Shown: in pieces, positions 33,906-39,844 of the stretch
How the letters are laid out: every line of letters begins with the position of its first letter
Numbering within the stretch: the first letter of the stretch is position 1
NCBI GenBank assembly: GCA_027022775.1
Contig: JALVXO010000126.1
Span: 1 to 39,844, forward strand
Length of the DNA stretch: 39,844 nucleotides
DNA from: Campylobacteraceae bacterium
GTDB lineage: Bacteria > Campylobacterota > Campylobacteria > Campylobacterales > Sulfurovaceae
Direction of reading: 5' to 3'
Notes under the pieces: model-generated
Database searches by the model: none
What the model was told of the DNA's origin: nothing
Seen by the model: the letters and a program-made list of their open reading frames with translations, nothing else
Translations under genes and position numbers: made by a program

Positions 33906-34764
33906 TTATCCCCTTTTTATCGTAATACTCAATTGAACCTTTCTTACTGTAATACTCCAGGGCCTCTTTCATAAGTTCAATATGGTAATTCTCTTGATAA
34001 TTGATAAAATCAAAAAATCTAGAAAGCTCTTCACTGTCTCTAGCAACAGATTCAGAAAGAGTTTTACACTGCTCTTTAGCAGCAAGCTCTTCATCTATGC
34101 CGTCTTTTAAAAACTGCACCACATCCTCTATTTGGTAAAGAGATTTATGCAAAACCCTTGGAACTGCCAATATTCCCATCTCTGCCATCATATTGCCAAA
34201 GCTTTTTAAATGGAAAAAGCTCTCATCCACCAAAATCTGGAAAATTTTATTCAAAAAATCATCATTAAAATGGGCTTTTAGGTAATTGTAAATCATAATA
34301 AGCTCATACTCTTTGTAACTCTCTTCGAATAGAAACAGTGTAAATGAGTCAACAGCTTCCTGAGAAAGATTTATATCTTTATATGTTCTATTTGCATCAA
34401 AAGCTGTAATCTTTTCATCTTTAAGAGTATTTACTGTAAAGCGTATATAGTCCCAATCTGTTTCTAACCTAAAACGCAAAGCTTCGTTTTGAATATTTGG
34501 AAGCATCAATTCTAATTCATTCAATCTTGATGCAATATTGCTTAAAATCATTTTTAAATTACCCACCTTTATAGGCACATTGTCACGGTTATAATCGTAA
34601 TCAATTCCGGCTTTTATAAGTTCGCGCTCTATCCATGTAAAATGGCGGAAAAGAATATCGCTAAAGTCATTCAATACAGTTTTATTCTCAACGGTTTTAC
34701 TCATAAAAGATGCCATTAAAGTTACAATCCACGCCTCGTGGGTCTTTTTTAAAACATTTACCAT
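33898..34764 (-). CDS. Ferritin-like helical protein candidate, unknown
   Basis: A 288-residue, almost entirely helical cytoplasmic protein. I do not recognise a named family. Several helices carry metal-ligand-like patterns: EESYKEYELIMIY, DESFFHLKSFGNMM and ENYHIELM (an ExxH motif). These suggest a ferritin-like four-helix di-iron core in the C-terminal half, with an N-terminal helical part containing HFTWIEREL. Its start overlaps the stop of the IscU-like gene (TAATG), which supports an iron-related role. The ferritin call is a pattern inference. Confidence 0.6.
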   Translation of the reverse strand: MVNVLKKTHEAWIVTLMASFMSKTVENKTVLNDFSDILFRHFTWIERELIKAGIDYDYNRDNVPIKVGNLKMILSNIASRLNELELMLPNIQNEALRFRLETDWDYIRFTVNTLKDEKITAFDANRTYKDINLSQEAVDSFTLFLFEESYKEYELIMIYNYLKAHFNDDFLNKIFQILVDESFFHLKSFGNMMAEMGILAVPRVLHKSLYQIEDVVQFLKDGIDEELAAKEQCKTLSESVARDSEELSRFFDFINYQENYHIELMKEALEYYSKKGSIEYYDKKGING

Positions 34765-35234
34765 TACTCCTCCTTTGCTGCTTGAGCGCTGAACTCTTTA
34801 TCGGGCGAGCAGCTCTGCTCTATTTTATAAATAAGTGTTTTTTTCTCCCCTGTCTCCTGGCTTAAAAGATAACCATCCATTGCCGCTTTTAAAGCAACCG
34901 CCACCATTTCGGAACATGCAGCTTCTTCAGGAGGTACACTCTCTAGCATCCCCAAAGTTACAGCAATCAACTCTTCGCATTTATCAAAAGTTAAATCGCG
35001 CGCTTCCTGGGTGATAATTGAGCCAGCAACAACAGTTGTCATACAAGCAATTGCTTCAAAAGCGATATCTGAAATAAAATAGTCATTGCAATCTTTCTCT
35101 ACCTTTATATAAATAATCACTTTTTCCCCATTTAGCGGGTTTTCTCCAATTCCAATACTGTCTGGATTTTCCATTCTGCCGTAATTATTTGGATTGGACA
35201 TATGGGCGATAATCTCTTCATCCATATTTTGCAT
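34764..35234 (-). CDS. IscU/NifU-N-like scaffold lacking its first cysteine
   Basis: A 156-residue relative of the iron-sulfur scaffold IscU. The N-terminus HMSNPNNYGRMENPDSIGIG is typical. In the normal NPxCGD loop it reads NPLNGE, so the first ligand Cys is Asn and the partner Asp is Glu. The second (FEAIACMTT) and third (EEAACSEMVAVALKAAM) ligand positions are kept, at about residues 64 and 107 of this protein. Additional cysteines lie elsewhere, including QSCSPD near the end. The ORF track starts at a TTG one codon earlier; the ATG at 35234 has AAAGGA about 6 bases upstream. It leads the run with the ferritin-like gene and psd. Confidence 0.85.
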   Translation of the reverse strand: MQNMDEEIIAHMSNPNNYGRMENPDSIGIGENPLNGEKVIIYIKVEKDCNDYFISDIAFEAIACMTTVVAGSIITQEARDLTFDKCEELIAVTLGMLESVPPEEAACSEMVAVALKAAMDGYLLSQETGEKKTLIYKIEQSCSPDKEFSAQAAKEE

Positions 35235-35264
35235 CAAGATTCCTTTGGATAGTTTTATTTATGT

Positions 35265-35282
35265 TATTATACATAGATAATA
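35265..35282 (-). promoter_or_regulatory. -10 element and palindrome for the IscU-like operon
   Basis: TATAAT on the minus strand (35266-35271) overlaps the palindrome TATTAT-N6-ATAATA. Such AT-rich inverted hexamers can be metal-regulator sites, but no regulator is assigned. Confidence 0.4.
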
Positions 35283-35355
35283 CCTAAAATGTAATTTTTT
35301 TTGTTAAAACTTTTTATATTTTTAGCTTAATATTCTATTTTTTTATATTTTGAGG

Positions 35356-35361
35356 TATAAT
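35356..35361 (+). promoter_or_regulatory. -10 element for the channel operon
   Basis: TATAAT lies 31 bases before the ATG at 35392; the AGGAG ribosome site is at 35383-35387. Confidence 0.5.
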
Positions 35362-35391
35362 ATTCACTAAAATACTCGATTTAGGAGCAGT

Positions 35392-35772
35392 ATGAATACT
35401 CAAAAAGTGATTTCGGGATTTTTTATTATTTTGGCGATGACGCTTAACTTTGGCTTTTTTTACGGAGATATTGATAATTTTGCACACCACAGTCCTTATG
35501 AACTGTTTGCCACAATTGTTGTAAACCTTATCGCAACAGTTTTAAAACTGGGTGATAAAACACAGCTTGGCTCTGTGCTTTTGGCAACAAGCCTTGTTGC
35601 AGATATTCAGCTTATATCTGCCGCTATTGTATGGGGCATTTCTGTATATGCCACAAGCGGCGGAATACAAGACAGTGCCCAGATTATCGTTTCGCTCTCA
35701 GGCGGTGCGCTAATGGCTAATGTTGTATCTGTAATTCTGTTTATGGGCGATACCTTAAAATCCAAAAGGTAA
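35392..35772 (+). CDS. Small four-span membrane protein
   Basis: A 126-residue protein with four hydrophobic segments (about 5-25, 38-55, 63-88, 98-118) and few charges except KLGDKTQLG between the second and third. It may be the DUF6394 family that I recall from Campylobacterota next to TrkA-type channels, but I cannot verify this. The stop is only 2 bases before the potassium channel ATG, so the two are surely co-translated and may form one complex. Confidence 0.75.
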   Translation: MNTQKVISGFFIILAMTLNFGFFYGDIDNFAHHSPYELFATIVVNLIATVLKLGDKTQLGSVLLATSLVADIQLISAAIVWGISVYATSGGIQDSAQIIVSLSGGALMANVVSVILFMGDTLKSKR

Positions 35773-35774
35773 CT

Positions 35775-37475
35775 ATGCACTCCAGTAACATTTTATGGAT
35801 AATCATCCGCAGAATGCGGACCCCCTTTATCGTTATTATTGTCACTTTTGCAATTACAATTTTGGGGCTTGTAATAATCCCCGGAGTCGATGCCCAGGGG
35901 CGTCCATACCACATGAGCTTCCTGGATGCTTTCTACTTTGTAACCTTTATGGCATCCACAATCGGCTTTGGCGAAATACCTTACGAATTTACCTATGCCC
36001 AGAGATTATGGGTTCTTTTTTCTATATATATTGCAGTTATTGGATGGTTTTATGCAATAGGAGCGCTTGTTGCCCTAATTCAAGACAAACAGCTCATAGA
36101 ACAGCTTCGGCTTGCTAAATTCAGCCGCAAAATCAAAGATTTAAAAGAGCCGTTTGTAATTATTTTAGGTTACAATAGTACAACAAAAGAGTTAATCCAT
36201 AAATTAAATGAAGATGGCAAAAGGATTATTGTTATAGACAAATCCCAAGATAAAATAGACGAACTCGAACTGGAAAATTTTATGCCTGAAGTTTATGCCT
36301 TAAAAGCAAATATCGATTCACCAGACAGTTTAAAACTTGCCGGAATTACAAAACGAAACTGTAAAGCGGTTGTTGCCCTTTTTGACAACGATTTTAAAAA
36401 CACAAAAATCGCCCTTCTTGTAAGGCTGCTTAACCCCAAAATGAATGTAATTGTAAAATCTTCCACAAAAGAACAGTCTGAACACCTTAAAAACCTGGGG
36501 GTTAAAAACTTTATTAACCCATTCAACCTGGTTGCAGACAGATTCCATCTTGCACTTACCGCGCCAAATTTATGGAAGCTTGAAATGCTTCTCTTCCAGC
36601 ACAAACAGTATATTAAAAGTTACGAAGAGCTGCCTAAAGGAAAATATATTATATGCGGATACGGCAGAATGGGTAAAGTGCTAAAAGAAGCGCTCGATAA
36701 AGCCCAGCTGGAATCGGTATTTATAGATTTAAAATCTGCCAGTTACAAAGTTAAAAAAAATAGTGCAATTTTTGGCGATGCACAAGATTTTAAAGTGCTG
36801 CTGGAAGCCGGCGTTAAGGATGCTTCTGCCATAATTGCCGCAACCAAAGACGATTTAATAAACCTTACAATTTTGCTCACAGCAAAAAAGATAAATCCAG
36901 AAATTTATACAATTGCAAGAGAGAACACAAATGATGATATTACAATTTTTAACTCTGCAAAAATAGACAGGGCGTATATTATAGAAGAGGTAATATCAGA
37001 ACATGTCCACCGCCAAATTTCGCAGCCTCTTGCAGAGAGATTTTTAAAAGAGCTTTATAAACAAAACGATAAATGGGGCTTGGAGTTAAGTAAAACAATT
37101 AGAACAACAACCGGCTACAACCCCGAACTTTTTGAAATAAGAGTGGTAAAACCGGAAGCTTACGCCCTAACAGATTACTTAAAAAAAGGGGGTATTGTAA
37201 ATTTAGGTTTACTGGCAAGAGATTTAAGCGACAGAAATAGAAGGGCAAAACTTGTCTTTTTGATGGTTAAAAACCGAAAAGAAGAGATTACACTGCTGCC
37301 GGATGACAATTACGAAGTAAAGGTAAGCGACCGGTTCTTAATTGCTGCAACAAAAGAGGCAAAAGAGGATTTTGAACTTTTGGTAAACAATTTAAATGAG
37401 TTCCACTACGCCATAAGCGGCGAAGAGTTGAACAATTGGGCGTTGAGCAAAATATTAAAGAAAAAGGAGAGTTGA
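35775..37475 (+). CDS. Potassium channel with two RCK (TrkA-N) domains
   Basis: A 566-residue two-helix channel. Helix 1 (about 17-36), pore helix, filter TIGFGE (62-67) in place of the usual TVGYGD, and helix 2 (about 77-103) are followed by tandem regulatory domains. RCK1 (from 126) begins FVIILGYNSTTKE, a degraded nucleotide loop. RCK2 (from about 291) has the intact Rossmann motif ICGYGRMGK. A TrkA-C-like domain (about 440-555) ends the chain. Nucleotide sensing may therefore rest on RCK2. Its stop overlaps the next start (TGATG). Confidence 0.88.
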   Translation: MHSSNILWIIIRRMRTPFIVIIVTFAITILGLVIIPGVDAQGRPYHMSFLDAFYFVTFMASTIGFGEIPYEFTYAQRLWVLFSIYIAVIGWFYAIGALVALIQDKQLIEQLRLAKFSRKIKDLKEPFVIILGYNSTTKELIHKLNEDGKRIIVIDKSQDKIDELELENFMPEVYALKANIDSPDSLKLAGITKRNCKAVVALFDNDFKNTKIALLVRLLNPKMNVIVKSSTKEQSEHLKNLGVKNFINPFNLVADRFHLALTAPNLWKLEMLLFQHKQYIKSYEELPKGKYIICGYGRMGKVLKEALDKAQLESVFIDLKSASYKVKKNSAIFGDAQDFKVLLEAGVKDASAIIAATKDDLINLTILLTAKKINPEIYTIARENTNDDITIFNSAKIDRAYIIEEVISEHVHRQISQPLAERFLKELYKQNDKWGLELSKTIRTTTGYNPELFEIRVVKPEAYALTDYLKKGGIVNLGLLARDLSDRNRRAKLVFLMVKNRKEEITLLPDDNYEVKVSDRFLIAATKEAKEDFELLVNNLNEFHYAISGEELNNWALSKILKKKES

Positions 37476-38692
37476 TGAGAAACACTTTAATAATCGGCGC
37501 AGGCGGCGTTGGAAATGTGGTTGCTTTTAAATGCGCAATGAATAAAGAGAGTTTTGGTAATATCACGCTTGCTAGCAGAACAAAATCTAAATGCGATGAG
37601 ATTGCAAAAAATATAAAAGAAAAAGTGGGTGTTGAAATTGCTACCGCTGCAGTAGATGCGGATAATACGCAAGAGGTTATAGATTTAATTAAAAAGACCG
37701 GTGCAGATATTGTTATAAATGTTGCTCTGCCGTATCAGGATTTGACAATTATGGATGCCTGCAGCGCTACGGGAACTGCATATTTAGATACTGCAAATTA
37801 CGAACATCCAGACACTGCAAAATTTGAATACAAAAAGCAGTGGGAGAGAGATGAAGACTTTAGGAAAGCTGGCACTATGGCACTTCTTGGCAGCGGGTTT
37901 GACCCTGGCGTAACAAATGTTTTTTGCGCATATGCACAAAAGCACTACTTTGACGAAATAGAAACAATAGATATTTTAGACTGCAACGCAGGCGATCACG
38001 GCTACCCCTTTGCAACCAACTTTAACCCGGAAATCAACCTTCGCGAAGTCAGCGCAAAAGGGCGCTACTGGCAAGAGGGCGAGTGGATAGAGACAGAACC
38101 TATGGAGATTAAACAGGTCTGGGATTACCCAGAAATAGGACCGCGCGACAGTTACCTGCTTTACCATGAAGAGATGGAGAGTTTAGTTAAACATATTAAA
38201 GGTTTAAAAAGAATTAGATTCTTTATGACATTTGGCGAAAGCTACCTTACACACATGCGCTGCCTTGAAAATGTGGGGATGCTTGGGATTGAGCCGATTG
38301 AGCACAAGGGGCAAAAAATTATCCCTATCGAATTTTTAAAAACTCTCCTGCCAGACCCGGCAACTTTGGGTCCTAGAACAAAAGGCAAAACAAATATCGG
38401 AATTGTTGCAACAGGTTATAAAAACGGCGAAAAGAAAACTATTTACATTTATCAGGTAAGCGACCACGAAAAGTGCTACCAAGAGGTTTTAAGCCAGGCT
38501 GTAAGCTACACAACCGGCGTGCCTGCAATGATTGGCGCAAAACTGATGCTGGATAAAATATGGTGGAAAGAAGGGGTTTACAACATGGAGCAGTTCGACC
38601 CCGACCCGTTTATGGAAGAGTTAAACAAACAGGGCTTGCCGTGGCAAATTAAAGAGTTAAAAAGCCCGGATGAGTTAAGAGTTGACATTTAA
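37475..38692 (+). CDS. Carboxynorspermidine dehydrogenase
   Basis: NADPH enzyme of the saccharopine dehydrogenase family that condenses aspartate semialdehyde with a diamine to carboxy(nor)spermidine, a spermidine route used in Campylobacter instead of SpeE. The 405-residue protein begins LIIGAGGVGNVVAFKCA (Rossmann). It contains NVALPYQDLTIMDAC, LDTANYEHPD and GSGFDPGVTNVFCAYAQKHYFDEI, all typical. The ORF track starts 13 codons earlier inside the channel gene; the ATG at 37475 has an AGGAG site and overlaps the channel stop. No decarboxylase partner is in the window. Confidence 0.92.
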   Translation: MRNTLIIGAGGVGNVVAFKCAMNKESFGNITLASRTKSKCDEIAKNIKEKVGVEIATAAVDADNTQEVIDLIKKTGADIVINVALPYQDLTIMDACSATGTAYLDTANYEHPDTAKFEYKKQWERDEDFRKAGTMALLGSGFDPGVTNVFCAYAQKHYFDEIETIDILDCNAGDHGYPFATNFNPEINLREVSAKGRYWQEGEWIETEPMEIKQVWDYPEIGPRDSYLLYHEEMESLVKHIKGLKRIRFFMTFGESYLTHMRCLENVGMLGIEPIEHKGQKIIPIEFLKTLLPDPATLGPRTKGKTNIGIVATGYKNGEKKTIYIYQVSDHEKCYQEVLSQAVSYTTGVPAMIGAKLMLDKIWWKEGVYNMEQFDPDPFMEELNKQGLPWQIKELKSPDELRVDI

Positions 38693-38703
38693 ATTATATC
38701 ACA

Positions 38704-38723
38704 ACCCTCTTCTTTAAGAGGGT
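38704..38723 (+). terminator. Terminator-like hairpin after carboxynorspermidine dehydrogenase
   Basis: ACCCTCTT-CTTT-AAGAGGGT, a perfect 8-bp stem 11 bases after the stop codon. No long T-run follows. Confidence 0.5.
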
Positions 38724-38735
38724 GCATAAACTTAT

Positions 38736-38782
38736 AAAATGAAGCTTTCTTATCAAAAAGTGCAAACAGAGAGCTTCATTTT
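38736..38782. repeat. 14-bp inverted repeat with one mismatch
   Basis: AAAATGAAGCTTTC and GAGAGCTTCATTTT enclose 19 bases. It lies in the same 179-bp gap as the terminator hairpin and another palindrome at 38813-38831. Confidence 0.6.
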
Positions 38783-38812
38783 ATTGTTGCTGCATTGTTG
38801 TATTTTTATGAA

Positions 38813-38831
38813 GTTAAAGCCTCACTTTAAC
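38813..38831. repeat. Palindrome GTTAAAG-N5-CTTTAAC
   Basis: Includes TAAAGCCTCACTT, which matches TAAAGCCTCATTT in the palindrome at 78-95. It is probably a member of the same small repeat group. Confidence 0.45.
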
Positions 38832-38871
38832 CCAAGATATTAAACAAAAGAGATAGGATAAAACCAACACA

Positions 38872-39396
38872 ATGAAAAAAAGAGCTTGTTTACTAATCTT
38901 TTTTATCTGTCTGCAAGCTTTATATGCAAAGTCTCAAAGCATTGAATCTGTATTAAAAGATGAATTAAAAAAATTAAACTTAAAAGACCCCAAAAAAGAC
39001 CTTGCTAGAAATTTAGAACACAACAATACGCGATTTATCGGAATATATGGATATACAATAGTATTACCCGGAGTTACTCTAAAATATCAACATAATATTA
39101 TGGAAAAATATGGTGTCAAAGTTATTAAAGGAACAAGCGATAAAATAGAAAGCAGTTTGCATGCCATTTTAACAGAAAAAGCATACAATTACGCACAAAA
39201 ATATAACACTGCTTTAATTAATGTATTAAGAGGCAACCCTAAAACAAGGAAAGCTATTAACAGAATCATTACCGACCCTCTTGTTAAAACAGATAATACA
39301 ATCGGTATAGAAAAGGCTTCGGGATTAAACAGCACAAAAAAGTATCCGGCAATTATTATAAGCGATATTTTAAATGAAATTTATAACTTAAAATAG
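38872..39396 (+). CDS. Exported protein, unknown
   Basis: A 174-residue protein with a clear signal peptide (MKKRACLLIFFICLQALYA, about 1-19). The mature part is Lys/Asn-rich and mixed helical, with no motif that I know. A single Cys pair in the signal region does not form a lipobox. An AGGA site lies at about 38851, distant from the ATG, so translation may be weak. The next gene starts 7 bases after its stop. Confidence 0.65.
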   Translation: MKKRACLLIFFICLQALYAKSQSIESVLKDELKKLNLKDPKKDLARNLEHNNTRFIGIYGYTIVLPGVTLKYQHNIMEKYGVKVIKGTSDKIESSLHAILTEKAYNYAQKYNTALINVLRGNPKTRKAINRIITDPLVKTDNTIGIEKASGLNSTKKYPAIIISDILNEIYNLK

Positions 39397-39403
39397 GCAA
39401 GTT

Positions 39404-39805
39404 ATGAAAACAGACAACATTTTCGTTTACGGCACATTACGGCGGGATGTTAAGAATTCTAACTATAAACTAATAGCAAAATATACCCAATTTATCGGTT
39501 TTGGATTTGTTTACGGCAAGCTTTATAACATAAGCTGGTATCCAGGCGCTGTTTTAGAAGAAAGAGGCAAAAACAGAGTTTACGGCGAAATTTACCGCAT
39601 AAAAAAGCCGTTTTATAAAAAGCTTTTAAAAATTCTGGATGAATATGAAGAGTGCTCACCAAAATTCCCAAAACCGCATGAGTATAAAAGAGTCATAACC
39701 GATGCTTTTGTAAATGGAAGCAAAATAAAAGTTTGGATTTATGAGTATAATTTTAATATAAACAAATTACAAATTATAAAATCTGGAAATTATACTCTTT
39801 TTTAA
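39404..39805 (+). CDS. Gamma-glutamylcyclotransferase-like (AIG2-type) protein
   Basis: A 133-residue protein of the BtrG/AIG2 cyclotransferase fold. The start IFVYGTLRRD is the substrate-binding signature. YPGAVLEE, VYGEIYRI and LKILDEYEEC follow; the latter contains the acidic residue expected to be catalytic. Such enzymes act on gamma-glutamyl compounds; the true substrate here is unknown. It sits 7 bases after the exported protein gene and ends close to a palindrome. Confidence 0.87.
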   Translation: MKTDNIFVYGTLRRDVKNSNYKLIAKYTQFIGFGFVYGKLYNISWYPGAVLEERGKNRVYGEIYRIKKPFYKKLLKILDEYEECSPKFPKPHEYKRVITDAFVNGSKIKVWIYEYNFNINKLQIIKSGNYTLF

Positions 39806-39822
39806 ATACTCCTTATACAATA

Positions 39823-39838
39823 CCTATTATTTAATAGG
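39823..39838 (+). terminator. Short palindrome after the last gene
   Basis: CCTATTA-TT-TAATAGG, a 7-bp AT-rich stem 17 bases after the stop codon, cut close to the window end. Terminator role is tentative. Confidence 0.35.
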
Positions 39839-39844
39839 CTATAT

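Noticed and set aside
37436-37474. Extended N-terminus of carboxynorspermidine dehydrogenase
   Set aside because: These codons lie inside the channel gene. The ATG at 37475 has a good AGGAG site and begins the Rossmann motif.

Overview
The window is a densely coded, AT-rich piece of a Campylobacterota (epsilonproteobacterial) chromosome. The best evidence is gene order. hemW-tatB-tatC-queA run leftward, back to back with nudH-lysC-hobA-holB-folP running rightward, an arrangement I recall from Campylobacter and Helicobacter. HobA is, as far as I know, restricted to this phylum. A carboxynorspermidine dehydrogenase, a class II DAHP synthase and hemL beside small membrane genes fit the same assignment. 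Genus cannot be fixed from the sequence alone. I see no tRNA, rRNA, CRISPR array, transposase or phage gene.

Layout. 1-377: gene-free, palindrome-rich. 378-7378 (+): family 4 uracil-DNA glycosylase, then purD, an RDD membrane protein, lptD, a mini J-protein and pnp. 7453-12886 (-): a run of hemW, tatB, tatC, queA, a small membrane protein, an NlpC/P60-SPOR lipoprotein and an RluA-type pseudouridine synthase. 13010-16995 (+): nudH, lysC, hobA, holB, folP, overlapping end to end. 17072-20549 (+): a ComEA-like protein, a zinc-ribbon thioredoxin, a two-component system and two small c-type cytochromes. 20598-23918 (-): class II DAHP synthase and a DUF255 thioredoxin-fold protein. 24008-28829 (+): DsbD, a single-domain rhodanese, a DASS-type transporter, a 474-bp gene-free region holding a nested palindromic element, and a ferredoxin-thioredoxin reductase (FTR) catalytic domain fused to a rhodanese. 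28826-35234 (-): IscU-like protein, ferritin-like candidate, psd, a PDC-sensor membrane protein, a HAD phosphatase, hemL, an AtpZ-like protein and two unknown membrane proteins. 35392-39805 (+): a small membrane protein, a double-RCK potassium channel, carboxynorspermidine dehydrogenase, an unknown secreted protein and a gamma-glutamylcyclotransferase-like protein.

How the genes fit together. Most are housekeeping: envelope assembly (lptD, tat, psd, NlpC/P60), RNA turnover (pnp, nudH), replication (hobA, holB), and folate, heme, aromatic and polyamine synthesis. The most unusual theme is thiol, sulfur and iron-sulfur chemistry between about 17.5 and 35.2 kb: a thioredoxin, DsbD, DUF255, two paralogous rhodaneses (one fused to an FTR-type [4Fe-4S] disulfide reductase domain), and an IscU-like protein lacking its first ligand cysteine beside a ferritin-like candidate.

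The strongest candidates for something undescribed are the FTR-rhodanese fusion with its paralogous partner, the altered IscU/ferritin-like pair, a TatC with a large extra periplasmic segment, and a set of nested palindromic repeats in three gene-free gaps.
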